A DNA stretch of 50,323 bases from Thiohalomonas denitrificans (GCA_020725115.1 DYFR01000005.1:68089-118411), one strand, 5' to 3'; counted from the first letter of the stretch, positions 8,284 through 16,666 are shown. The notes: a model not told the origin generated them from the sequence alone. A program made the numbers and translations.

Positions 8284-8381
8284 AGTTCTTGTTACATAGG
8301 TGTCCGGCCGCCAGGCCGGGGCGGCCCAAGTTCCACGCCGGGCACAGACATGACTCAACGGAAGGAAAGGGAGGATTCCGC

Positions 8382-8645
8382 GTGCACACCGACCGGGAAA
8401 AGGAAGCCAAAGACCTGGAGCGCAAGCTGCTGTGGGTCACCATCATCGACACCCCCGGCGCCATACTCGTCGGACTCGCCTTGTACGGCAAGTTCGGCGC
8501 CAACGGCAATGCCTTTCATCCCCTGCTCAACAATGACACAGTCCTCGCGGCGATGTTCGCCGTGGGCGGTGCGATCATGGCTTGGGGTAGCTGGCAGGTG
8601 ATCACGATTGCCAGGCGCCGGGCGAAACTATTGGGGCTGCGTTGA
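8382..8645 (+). CDS. Small two-helix membrane protein
   Basis: 87 residues, not recognised. A charged N-terminus (HTDREKEAKDLERK) precedes two membrane helices at about 14-34 (LLWVTIIDTPGAILVGLALYG) and 50-72 (VLAAMFAVGGAIMAWGSWQVI), ending in a basic tail. The GTG start at 8382 was preferred because GGGAGG lies eight bases upstream; the in-frame upstream extension is of low quality. GC content is high, unlike the following defence genes, so it may have a different origin. It is the first gene inside copy 1 of the palindromic element. Confidence 0.65.
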   Translation: MHTDREKEAKDLERKLLWVTIIDTPGAILVGLALYGKFGANGNAFHPLLNNDTVLAAMFAVGGAIMAWGSWQVITIARRRAKLLGLR

Positions 8646-8662
8646 TGGTGTTTGATACTATC

Positions 8663-8682
8663 AGTGGCGGTCTGCCGCCACT
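8663..8682. terminator. Hairpin after the small membrane protein
   Basis: AGTGGCGG (8663-8670), loop TCTG and CCGCCACT (8675-8682) form a strong stem 18 bases after the stop at 8645. There is no clear T-run, so rho-independent termination is only possible, not shown. Confidence 0.4.
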
Positions 8683-8759
8683 TCCCCGCCAGTCGGAAAG
8701 GAGCACGCATAACACGGTGCTCCAGTGGGGTGCTACGTCAGAGGATATTGGGGGAACGA

Positions 8760-9185
8760 ATGTCACCTGATGATCGAGATAGTTTTATCCGCTGGCAGTC
8801 GGTCACGCGCGAGCATTTTTCGTCGGTATCAAATCTTGTTCTTGGTCTCGCTACAGGTCTGTTGGCATTTTGGGTTTCCGGCATTGTTTACACTAAACCG
8901 ACAAACAAGTGCTTACTCGTCGTTGATACAGTATCGATGTTCCTTCTTGCAGCCTCTGTTGGGCTAGCGGTTTGGTGCGCTATGAACCGCCTTAGAGATT
9001 TTCGAGCCACGGCACAGATTGCGCGGTCACGTTACAAGAAAGATCCAGTCTCTTTTGACGAGCGTCTAGAGACGAAGGTGTTGGGCCAATTGTCGTGGCG
9101 ATTGTTCTGGTGGCAACTTGTACTGTTCGGTTTCGGCGCAGGCGGGGTCGCTATCGGAGTTGTCGCTCGGGTTTGGGCATGGTAA
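8760..9185 (+). CDS. Three-helix membrane protein upstream of GHKL ATPase
   Basis: 141 residues, not recognised. It has a short polar N-terminus (MSPDDRDSFIRWQSVTREH) and membrane helices at about 22-42, 52-76 and 115-137. Between the second and third helix lies a cytoplasmic basic loop (MNRLRDFRATAQIARSRYKK). ATG at 8760 follows a GGGGGAA stretch. Its stop codon lies 12 bases before the ATPase start at 9197 and overlaps an alternative ATPase start (ATGGTAA at 9179-9185), so the two genes are probably translated from one message. A membrane partner of the defence operon is therefore possible. Confidence 0.7.
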   Translation: MSPDDRDSFIRWQSVTREHFSSVSNLVLGLATGLLAFWVSGIVYTKPTNKCLLVVDTVSMFLLAASVGLAVWCAMNRLRDFRATAQIARSRYKKDPVSFDERLETKVLGQLSWRLFWWQLVLFGFGAGGVAIGVVARVWAW

Positions 9186-9196
9186 ATGGGGGGGGT

Positions 9197-11737
9197 ATGG
9201 CAGGAATTCCGAGAAAAGCAAAGAAGACGTCTACTGGAAAGCCGGTTCCTAACCATCTTAATTCTGGTACGTTGGCAAAACGAATAGAAGTCGGCCTCGA
9301 CTACAAGATTGTTGAACTATTTTCCGAAGGACTATACACAAGCGCAAACAAAGCCTTTGAAGAACTAGTTACAAATGCATTCGATGCTGGTGCATGTCGA
9401 GTAAATATATCAATTCCCGATGACAGAACAGTTCCTGACGCGGCAATCGCTGTACTTGACGATGGCGAAAGCATGGACCTACAGGGGTTGGAGGCGCTAT
9501 GGAAAATTGGTAATAGCGGAAAACGTGAACAGGCAACCTCCCGTGGCAGGCAGCCGATTGGAAAGTTTGGAATTGGAAAGCTAGCAACTTATGTTTTGGC
9601 GAATGAGTTAACATACATATGCCGCACAAATCGAAAGTATTATGCCGTCACTATGGATTATGTGCGTCTCCATGGTGAGGAGAGAAAGGATAGTTCACCG
9701 CTACTTGTAGATGTTCGTGAACTCACCGTCGATGAAGCGAAAGGCATCATGTCACCCTGGGCAAGTGAATTTGCAGATACAGGACTCTTGCTCTTCGGGA
9801 AAGGCGGGGTGGAAAAATGGACTTGCGCGATTCTATCGTCGCTAAAGGAAAAAGCGCACTCTCTTGAAATTGGTCGGCTCAAATGGATACTAAGTACCGC
9901 TCTCCCGCTGCGGGACGACTTCAAGGTTTTTCTGGGACGAAAACAGATTCCACCGTCAAAACTGAATGCCGAAAAAATAAACAAATGGACGCTAGGAAAA
10001 GAAATAACCTCGTTATCGAAGCCTGCCCCAAAGGGAATAACGTGGCTCTCGAATAGGAAGACAAACTCGTCGAGTGGAGGGGATATTGGTTTTTACCACG
10101 AATCCGTAGGTACGGTCCGCGGCTATGCTGAGGCGTATAAGCTTCCGCTGACAACCGGTAAGTCATCCGAAAATGGGCGTAGTCATGGGTTTTTCGTGTA
10201 TGTGTACGGGCGACTAATAAATACAGATGACGCGTACTTCGGTATCAGTTCGAATTCGCTCCAGCACGGCGCATTTTCTCGCTTTCGAGCAGTCGTCCAT
10301 ATCGATTCGCTGGATTCTGAACTGCAATCAAGTCGAGAGGGAATTCGCGATGGCGCAAAGGCCAAAGCATCTCAAGCAGTGTTGCAGGCGGTGTTTAACT
10401 GGGTTCGTCCGAGAATACAGGAATTTCTATCAACCGAGGATCCCGCGTCAAGGGTGGCAGCCTATCTTGCCGGAAGTCCTGGAAGTCTATCGAGAAAACC
10501 AATAGTTAAACTTACGCAAGCGACTTTCGATGGCATGTACACACCACAGCTAACACGTGTGCCGGCTATACCCAAGACGGAGCAAGGCGCATTCATAGAA
10601 TCTCTCGCCGAAAAAGTTGAGACACCATCGGAGTTTATTGCTTCCGTAGAACTTGCCGAAGATCTTGCATCTACTGACCCTGTCGCGCTATACGATGTAA
10701 GCGAGAATGCTCTGAAGGTAAATGCCCTGCACCCGTTCGTTGGAGCGTTCGCCGACACATTTTATAACCAGCGGATGAGGGTGCCGTTGGAGTTGCTATC
10801 AATGGCCGAAGTTTTGTTGGAGGCGCAGTTGTATCAGGAAGGGTTCGAGCCGAAAAAAATAAAGGACGTGTTGGGAGAACGGGATGGGCTCTTGCGATCA
10901 TTGGCGTCCGGCGTGGGAAGGAGGACGGCATTTCAGATCGCGCAGGCGCTTGCGGACGCACGAAACGACCGGAATAGGCTTGAAGAGGAGTTGGTTGCAA
11001 GTTTTTCGTCACTTGGGTTCGAGGCAAGCCATATCGGAGGCTCAAACAATGCAGATGGAATTGCGATTGCCCATCTTGGCGCCGGACAGGATGGTAGTCT
11101 AAAGAAATACTGCGTGTCTTTGGAAGCAAAAAGCAAGCAGCGTGATGGCGATAAGGTTGCTGCGAAGACGGTAGGTGTTTCGACGATCGCGCGCCAGCGC
11201 AACGAACGTGGATGCCCGCATGCGGTAGTCGTGGGGCCGGACTTCCCTACAACGAGAGGAGAGGTCTCTGCGTTGGCAAGGGAACTTAAAGAGGATCGGG
11301 CAACAGGCAAGACGATTACACTTATTAGGATTGATGATTTGGCCAAGCTTGTACGACTGGCGCCAATTAGGGCGATTGGGCCAAGCCGTCTAAGAGATAT
11401 GTTTAAGGATTGTCTGTTGCCGGAAGAGACGGCACAGTGGATAGAGAAGATTTGTAACGAGAAAGTGGAACGACCGCCATACAGAGAGGTTCTAGACGCG
11501 ATTTGGCGGGAGCAGAAGGAAGAGCCGAATACGCGCGTCCTCTATCCTGTAATAAGAGTGGCGTTGCGCCATCACGACATACAAATGAGAGATACTAAAA
11601 TTAGGGAATTTTGCAAAATGATACAGGGTATGACGCCATTTATTTCAGCAGGAGAAGACTCGGTTGAGTTGGAGGTCCCGCCCGACCAAATATTGCAGGC
11701 AATTGAATCAACGACAAATGAATACCCTACCCTTTAG
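9197..11737 (+). CDS. GHKL (MORC/MutL-type) ATPase with C-terminal nuclease-like domain
   Basis: 846 residues. The N-terminal GHKL/Hsp90-type ATPase fold shows the N-box ELVTNAFDAG (about residues 54-64), the G1 box VLDDGESM (86-92), and the G2 box GKFGIGKL (122-129). A ribosomal S5-like transducer region follows to about 420. A C-terminal segment around 610-660 has ADG and then VSLEAKSK, an Asp and Glu-x-Lys pattern of PD-(D/E)XK nucleases (about D620, E643, K645). This matches the paraMORC class that Iyer and colleagues linked to restriction-type operons. ATG 9197 was chosen; an earlier ATG at 9179 would overlap the membrane-protein gene. It overlaps the methyltransferase start by 20 bases. 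The gene is AT-rich compared with the core genome. Confidence 0.85.
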   Translation: MAGIPRKAKKTSTGKPVPNHLNSGTLAKRIEVGLDYKIVELFSEGLYTSANKAFEELVTNAFDAGACRVNISIPDDRTVPDAAIAVLDDGESMDLQGLEALWKIGNSGKREQATSRGRQPIGKFGIGKLATYVLANELTYICRTNRKYYAVTMDYVRLHGEERKDSSPLLVDVRELTVDEAKGIMSPWASEFADTGLLLFGKGGVEKWTCAILSSLKEKAHSLEIGRLKWILSTALPLRDDFKVFLGRKQIPPSKLNAEKINKWTLGKEITSLSKPAPKGITWLSNRKTNSSSGGDIGFYHESVGTVRGYAEAYKLPLTTGKSSENGRSHGFFVYVYGRLINTDDAYFGISSNSLQHGAFSRFRAVVHIDSLDSELQSSREGIRDGAKAKASQAVLQAVFNWVRPRIQEFLSTEDPASRVAAYLAGSPGSLSRKPIVKLTQATFDGMYTPQLTRVPAIPKTEQGAFIESLAEKVETPSEFIASVELAEDLASTDPVALYDVSENALKVNALHPFVGAFADTFYNQRMRVPLELLSMAEVLLEAQLYQEGFEPKKIKDVLGERDGLLRSLASGVGRRTAFQIAQALADARNDRNRLEEELVASFSSLGFEASHIGGSNNADGIAIAHLGAGQDGSLKKYCVSLEAKSKQRDGDKVAAKTVGVSTIARQRNERGCPHAVVVGPDFPTTRGEVSALARELKEDRATGKTITLIRIDDLAKLVRLAPIRAIGPSRLRDMFKDCLLPEETAQWIEKICNEKVERPPYREVLDAIWREQKEEPNTRVLYPVIRVALRHHDIQMRDTKIREFCKMIQGMTPFISAGEDSVELEVPPDQILQAIESTTNEYPTL

Positions 11738-12926
11738 AGCTGGCGGTTCGCATATGCGTAGTTTTCATCCATTTCCAGCACGAATGGCGCCGGAGCTTGC
11801 ACTGAAGGCGTTTGAATCACTTCGGCCGACGTCGATAATACTTGATCCGATGGCAGGCTCAGGCACGGTTTTAAGGCAAGCGTCATATCAGGCCTATCAT
11901 TCAATTGGGTTCGATGTAGACCCGTTAGCTGTACTAATGTCAAGGGTCGCCACTTCGGCCTATAGCAACGCGGAATCACTTACTGATTATGGGGAGTTCC
12001 TTATCAGTGTCGCAATGAAGACTGATGGTCGGTCACTCCGATTACCATGGATCGACTCCAGTAAAGAAACAAAGGCGTTTGTGAAATATTGGTTCGCTGA
12101 TGAACAGCGCCGTGCGTTACGAAAATTATCGTATGTAATTGCAGCAGAGCGCTGCGGGAAACGTGCGCGTCTTGCCCAGCTCGCGCTAAGCAGATTAATT
12201 GTGACAAAGGAAATGAAGGCGTCTCTAGCAAGAGACACCTCACATAGCCGTCCACACAAGGTTGCAACGGAGAATGGCTTCAACGTATTTGACGGGTTCC
12301 GTAAATCACTTGCGCAATTAGCGCAGCTCGTTGAGCAGAATGAGCTGAAGGGCACGGTCACAGTACACCATGGGGATGCGCGCCGGATGGACAAAGTTGC
12401 CGATTGTTACGTGGATGCGATCATTACATCGCCGCCGTATCTTAATGCGATTGACTATTTAAGAGGTCATCGACTATCACTTGTATGGTTGGGGCATTCT
12501 CTTGAAGAACTACGCAAGATTAGAACCCAAAGTATAGGTAGTGAGCGTGGGCTTTCAACAGCAGATGCCAGAGTAGCCGAAATTGCGAAGGCGACTGGTG
12601 AGCTTGAGAGGCACTCCAACAGAGATCGAGCGATGATCACTCGATATGCGCACGATTTATTCGACCAACTGAGGGAAAGCGCCAGGGTGCTAAAATCAGG
12701 TGGTAAGGCTGTTTACGTAGTCGGGAATTCATGTTTACGAGGTAATTTTATTTACAACTCAAGAGCGGTGATAAAGGCGGCAACGGTTAATGGTTTTAGA
12801 CTTCTAGATGATTCCGAGCGTGAATTGCCTGCAGGGAGTAGGTATCTCCCAATGCCATCCGGTGATGGTGCTCTCGCTAAGCGGATGAGAACAGAATCTG
12901 TGTTGACCTTCGTTAAGGCAACTTAG
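11718..12926 (+). CDS. DNA methyltransferase (N4-cytosine/N6-adenine type)
   Basis: 402 residues. The SAM-binding motif I DPMAGSGTV lies at about residues 43-51, followed by IGFDVDPLAVLMS (acidic residue of motif II). Catalytic motif IV TSPPY is at 237-241, then NAIDYLRGHRLSLVWLG. About 190 residues separate motifs I and IV, leaving room for a target-recognition region. The C-terminus has AVYVVGNSCLRG. In the operon it probably marks self DNA. ATG 11718 overlaps the ATPase gene by 20 bases; ATG 11754, before RSFHPFPARMAPEL, is an alternative. The Z1 helicase starts 16 bases after the stop codon. Confidence 0.9.
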   Translation: MNTLPFRAGGSHMRSFHPFPARMAPELALKAFESLRPTSIILDPMAGSGTVLRQASYQAYHSIGFDVDPLAVLMSRVATSAYSNAESLTDYGEFLISVAMKTDGRSLRLPWIDSSKETKAFVKYWFADEQRRALRKLSYVIAAERCGKRARLAQLALSRLIVTKEMKASLARDTSHSRPHKVATENGFNVFDGFRKSLAQLAQLVEQNELKGTVTVHHGDARRMDKVADCYVDAIITSPPYLNAIDYLRGHRLSLVWLGHSLEELRKIRTQSIGSERGLSTADARVAEIAKATGELERHSNRDRAMITRYAHDLFDQLRESARVLKSGGKAVYVVGNSCLRGNFIYNSRAVIKAATVNGFRLLDDSERELPAGSRYLPMPSGDGALAKRMRTESVLTFVKAT

Positions 12927-12942
12927 AGAGAGGGTGGTAGTT

Positions 12943-14787
12943 ATGGTTGTAAATTCAAAGTGGGCCTCGGTCGTAGGTGATGTCGGTCGCAATCAGTACA
13001 ATAAGCGGCTTGAGGTTCTGCGAACTAATAAGATAGACACGGTGGAAATTGAGCGAACTATTTCCGCAACAGTAAATGCGCTTAACTACGGAGACAACGA
13101 ATCATTTGTAATATTCGGCGAACCACAAAGTGGTAAAACCGAGATGATGATTGCACTTAATGCAAAGTTGTTGGACGAAGGATGTGATGTAATTATTAAC
13201 TTATTAACTGATAGTGTTGATTTGCTTCAGCAAAGTTTAGCTCGATTTAGAACTGCCGCGCTTAGTCCGTCTCCTAAGCAATTCTCGGAGCTGCCATCTG
13301 ATCCAAAGACGATTAGAGGTAAGCAATGGATAATATTCGCGAAGAAGAACGCGCGGGATTTGGAAAAACTCATTGAATCACTGCGTTTTGTAGATACCGT
13401 AGTCATTATTGATGACGAGGCTGATTATGCGTCGCCGAACTCGAAAATTAATAGCAAAGAGAAAGAACGTACTCGCATTAACAAATTGATTCATCAACTA
13501 CTCAATCGGCGCGGGCAATACATAGGTGTGACTGCGACCCCAGCGCGACTGGATTTGAATAACACTTTTGACAATAACACTGAGCGATGGGTCGATTTTT
13601 CACCTCACGCAAGTTACGTTGGCCAGGAGTTCTTTTTTCCGCAAAATGGCGAAATTAACTACCGGTTGCACAGGTTCGAAGCAGACGAGGGAAATGAGCG
13701 GGTAGAGTTACGGAATGCGGTGATACACTTTCTGTGTGGAGTAGCGGAACAGCATCAGTTGGGGCTCGAGGAAAACTTTACTATGCTTGTCCATACAAGC
13801 GGTAAAACAATAGAGCATGGAGAGGACTTCGCGATTGTGGAGGAGACAATAGGTACGTTGTCCGATCCGAACCAAAAAGGATATAGTCAGCTCGAGAAGG
13901 TGCTTATAAAAATATCGACCATTTATAACAACAAGAATCCTGACTCAATAGTTGAGTTTGTATTGCGGAATATTCGAAAGAATCAGATCGTCGAAATTAA
14001 CTCAACACGACGAAATGGTGTTGGTGATATTGCGGCCCCAAAGAGTCTATTCTCATTTGGTGTTGGCGGAAATATTATTTCCAGGGGTGTTACATTCGAA
14101 AATCTCTTGTCGATGTATTTTACGCGCACTGTGAAAGGTAAGTTTTCGCAAGACACTTACATACAGCGGGCTAGAATGTTTGGTAATCGGAGTAGATACA
14201 AAGAAAGTTTCCAGTTATGGATACCAAAGTCGTTGATGGAAAATTGGACAAAGTGCTTTGCGTTCCACCAGTTGGCGATCGAAGGAGCTCGCAGTGGGAT
14301 GGGAGCTCCAGTGTGGTTATCTGACCATAAGTCCACGCCAACTGCTTTAGCTTCAATAGATCGATCATCTGTCGAATTCGAAAACGGTGAAATGTCTTGG
14401 GGACTATTTACCTTCAATAAGACTGCCGATTATATGGGAGAGACATCGCTTGATGACAAAATGCGTTTAAAGCATCTTAGAGAACATCTAGGGCCAACAT
14501 GCTTTCCTGATTATGTCTACAACTTTCTTTTATCCCAATGGAAAGAAGATGGAGATTTTTGTTTCCATGGGCCGTCTATTTTCGGTACCGATCGATCAAA
14601 TTATACGGCGCACGAGATAGCTTCGGTTCGAAGAACGAAAGGCATATTTTCTACTAATGAGTTTAAGCGTGGCCCACGGCCAGACGCTAAGCACCACTTA
14701 AAAATATTCTTTAATTCCCATGGTAAGGCGAGGTTGTTTTACAAAATTAATGGTAAGGCAATAAGCTTTATTCAGAATAAGAAATGA
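12943..14787 (+). CDS. Z1-domain superfamily II helicase-like ATPase
   Basis: 614 residues. Helicase motifs are GEPQSGKTEM (Walker A, about 59-68), VVIIDDEADYASP (DEAD-type Walker B, about 153-165) and GVTATPARL (about 195-203). The C-terminal half holds the Z1 signature: GGNIISRGVTFENLL (about 375-390) and DTYIQRARMFGNRSR (403-417), with the arginine-finger-like Arg residues. Z1 proteins occur with GHKL ATPases and methylases in restriction-like and MZA-type defence loci. ATG 12943 was chosen over the GTG at 12934; GAGAGAGGG lies eight bases upstream. It is translationally coupled to the next gene by an ATGA overlap. Confidence 0.92.
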   Translation: MVVNSKWASVVGDVGRNQYNKRLEVLRTNKIDTVEIERTISATVNALNYGDNESFVIFGEPQSGKTEMMIALNAKLLDEGCDVIINLLTDSVDLLQQSLARFRTAALSPSPKQFSELPSDPKTIRGKQWIIFAKKNARDLEKLIESLRFVDTVVIIDDEADYASPNSKINSKEKERTRINKLIHQLLNRRGQYIGVTATPARLDLNNTFDNNTERWVDFSPHASYVGQEFFFPQNGEINYRLHRFEADEGNERVELRNAVIHFLCGVAEQHQLGLEENFTMLVHTSGKTIEHGEDFAIVEETIGTLSDPNQKGYSQLEKVLIKISTIYNNKNPDSIVEFVLRNIRKNQIVEINSTRRNGVGDIAAPKSLFSFGVGGNIISRGVTFENLLSMYFTRTVKGKFSQDTYIQRARMFGNRSRYKESFQLWIPKSLMENWTKCFAFHQLAIEGARSGMGAPVWLSDHKSTPTALASIDRSSVEFENGEMSWGLFTFNKTADYMGETSLDDKMRLKHLREHLGPTCFPDYVYNFLLSQWKEDGDFCFHGPSIFGTDRSNYTAHEIASVRRTKGIFSTNEFKRGPRPDAKHHLKIFFNSHGKARLFYKINGKAISFIQNKK

Positions 14788-15245
14788 TCAGCGATTCATC
14801 TAGATTCTACGGCGCCGTATTGGTTCAGCTACTGGACGAAAACAGTGGCGGAATTCATTTTGAAAAACTTTTTGATGGCGTGTCTGGTTTTTTCTTGATT
14901 AATAAAACAACACCACTATATATAAAATACACGTCGAAAAGGCGTGGACCTTGGACTTTCAATTTGCGTTACGAACATATGCAAAAATGCAGTGATGCGG
15001 TTCAGGTATATGGTCAATGTGTCATTGCGTTCGTGTGTGGAGGTGATGGGGTTGTTGGTATAGGCTACGAAGTAATAAAACAAATAATAAGTGATAAGGT
15101 AGAGCAACAAGCGGTTTCCGTGCGCCGAAAATTAAACCATATGTACGGCATCCACGGGAAAAATGGAGAGCTCGATAGAAAGATCTCGCGAGGTAGTTTG
15201 GGATCAATTTTGCTAAAAGCAAATAATGGTAAAACATGCCAATGA
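14784..15245 (+). CDS. Unrecognised small partner of the Z1 operon
   Basis: 153 residues with no assigned family. Visible features are a hydrophobic start (FYGAVLVQLLDEN), the segment PLYIKYTSKRRGPWTFNL at about 42-59 (basic plus aromatic), a Cys-containing strand region (QCVIAFVCGGDGVVGIGYEVI), and a basic C-terminus. Strand-rich composition and an acidic-basic pattern (D/E then IKYTSKR) could suit a small endonuclease-like fold, but the catalytic residues cannot be assigned with confidence. The start overlaps the helicase stop (ATGA), so it is almost surely the last gene of the operon. The function is inferred only from context. Confidence 0.75.
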   Translation: MISDSSRFYGAVLVQLLDENSGGIHFEKLFDGVSGFFLINKTTPLYIKYTSKRRGPWTFNLRYEHMQKCSDAVQVYGQCVIAFVCGGDGVVGIGYEVIKQIISDKVEQQAVSVRRKLNHMYGIHGKNGELDRKISRGSLGSILLKANNGKTCQ

Positions 15246-15410
15246 TTTGAGGGCAAATACCACAGATCGCAGCAGATTGCAGGGAAGATCTTGCCTTTGG
15301 CCTTCCAACTATGGCCACGGTTAAAACCCGTTTCTCAGGATAGGTAGACGGAAACTTTGGCACTTCCCTGATTATTTCCTCGGTTGAGCTTGGCATTAGG
15401 CGTCTTTCGT

Positions 15411-16010
15411 ATGGCAATAGTGTCCATGTCAAAAGATGAATTGAAGGAATACGCGAGGGGAAATCTTGCGTTCTGCAGACTGGATCTCAACCGTATAAGT
15501 TCTATCCTCATCGCACAGATTTATAGATTTGAACACTTGGGTGTTTTTAGCGCATACGAGATTCTTGATGAAATCAAGCATCTTGAAGGTCTCAAGAAGT
15601 CCACTCTCACCGGCGAGGCGCGCCCATTTAAGGGGCCTTTTCTCTCTGGGCTTCATAAGAAGCATTTCTCTGGCGCACGTCATATCTTGAAGAATATCGG
15701 AATATATCTCGGTTATGAGAGTGGAAGAACAGCACGCCTGGATGAGATCATTCGAGAAGCTTTCGCGAGAAACACATCAGGCTATGTGGACGAAGATTTC
15801 ATTGACTTCATCGCACATGAAACCACTGTTAGTGCGTACGAAGAGCGAGTAAAGAAATCCCTAACGGGAGAGTGGATTGTGTTCCGGCAACACAAGAACA
15901 GGAACTACTACCTAACGCTTGCGGCGCATAACGAAGGCGACGAAAATATCCTTCAACGGGTCAAGATGGCATATGAGTTCGATTTTCCCTTCTTGCTAGA
16001 CGGTGCTTAG
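15411..16010 (+). CDS. Uncharacterised protein, possible degenerate cassette gene
   Basis: 199 residues (194 if ATG 15426 is used). The central segment ARPFKGPFLSGLHKKHFSGARHILKN and the C-terminal segment TGEWIVFRQHKNRNYYLTLAAHNEGDE resemble a family of uncharacterised bacterial proteins that I cannot name. No membrane segment or signal peptide is present. It lies 165 bases after the defence operon with no clear Shine-Dalgarno sequence. The start follows closely on GAGCTTGGCATTAGGC (15387-15402), which resembles the right end of an attC site with GTT changed to ATT. The gene may thus be a relic cassette. Palindromic element copy 2 lies 120 bases downstream. Confidence 0.7.
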   Translation: MAIVSMSKDELKEYARGNLAFCRLDLNRISSILIAQIYRFEHLGVFSAYEILDEIKHLEGLKKSTLTGEARPFKGPFLSGLHKKHFSGARHILKNIGIYLGYESGRTARLDEIIREAFARNTSGYVDEDFIDFIAHETTVSAYEERVKKSLTGEWIVFRQHKNRNYYLTLAAHNEGDENILQRVKMAYEFDFPFLLDGA

Positions 16011-16130
16011 TCATAGGCTCTAGGTAACGCACTGATCACGGTGGTCACAGTGTGGAGGAGCAGGGTCAGTTCTTTAGTTTATAGTTCGCCCGGCCTCAAT
16101 TCTGGATAATCATCGCCAGTGAAGAAAACT

Positions 16131-16181
16131 GGGGTCAGAACATAGATATCGCTAATATTAGTGGAATCTGTGTTCGACCCC
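16131..16181. repeat. GGGGTCAGAACACAGAT palindromic element, copy 2 (inverted)
   Basis: Reverse complement of copy 1 at 8232-8283 with one substitution (CATAGAT for CACAGAT) and a one-base deletion in the right arm. The asymmetric loop (ATCGCTAATATTAGTGGA) fixes the orientation. The element ends nine bases before the hxlR stop codon on the opposite strand and could act as its terminator. Confidence 0.88.
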
Positions 16182-16190
16182 AGTTCTTTG

Positions 16191-16544
16191 CTATGACTTT
16201 CCGCTTCTGATTCGAATTATTGTTTCAATTGAATCACTACCCCATTGCCGCAGGTGATGTAGCACACCATCAAGAGTGCGACCGAAGTCAGTGAGGGAGT
16301 ATTCCACCTTGGGCGGCACTTCCGCATACACCTTGCGTCCCAAGATTCCGTCGTCCTCCAACTCCCGCAGTTGCTTGGTCAGCATGCGCTGAGTAACGTC
16401 CGGCATCAGGCGCATCAATTCATTGAATCGCTTGGTTCCCCCCAGGAGGTGGAAAAGAATGACCCCCTTCCATTTGCCGCCTATCACCTCCAAACACGCT
16501 TCCACCGGGCATCCGAAATTACAGTCGTAACGTTTATGCCGCAT
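16191..16544 (-). CDS. HxlR family transcriptional regulator
   Basis: 117 residues of the HxlR/MarR-like winged-helix family, which often senses thiol-reactive or electrophilic compounds through a conserved Cys. Diagnostic text is [19 protein letters not shown] at residues 8-26 and [27 protein letters not shown] for the recognition region. ATG at 16544 was chosen, with AGGTGACC just upstream and the family-typical length. It is transcribed divergently from a nitroreductase; the 122-base gap contains a palindrome suitable as its operator. It probably represses both itself and the nitroreductase. Confidence 0.92.
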   Translation of the reverse strand: MRHKRYDCNFGCPVEACLEVIGGKWKGVILFHLLGGTKRFNELMRLMPDVTQRMLTKQLRELEDDGILGRKVYAEVPPKVEYSLTDFGRTLDGVLHHLRQWGSDSIETIIRIRSGKS

Positions 16545-16557
16545 CAGGTCACCTAGT

Positions 16558-16570
16558 ATACAAAATGTAT
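16558..16570. promoter_or_regulatory. Candidate HxlR operator ATACA-AAA-TGTAT
   Basis: A perfect 5+3+5 palindrome lies 14 bases upstream of the hxlR start and 97 bases upstream of the nitroreductase. HxlR proteins bind such AT-rich palindromes near divergent promoters. Binding is inferred from position only. Confidence 0.5.
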
Positions 16571-16666
16571 CTACTGCACAGAATTGTGCGTTCTTACAAA
16601 TATGGCACCGTAAGGCTAGCATTCTGTTCGGCATGTGCCAACACCTCGCAACCTACGGAGAAAACG

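Noticed and set aside
8705..8745. Possible attC site (ATAACACGGTGCTCCAGTGGGG)
   Set aside because: Only the first bases resemble an attC left half; no partner arm or crossover box was found downstream.
16020..16060. Hairpin near CACTGATCACGGTGGTCACAGTG as another attC or terminator
   Set aside because: Short, no R boxes and no T-run; it is probably chance.
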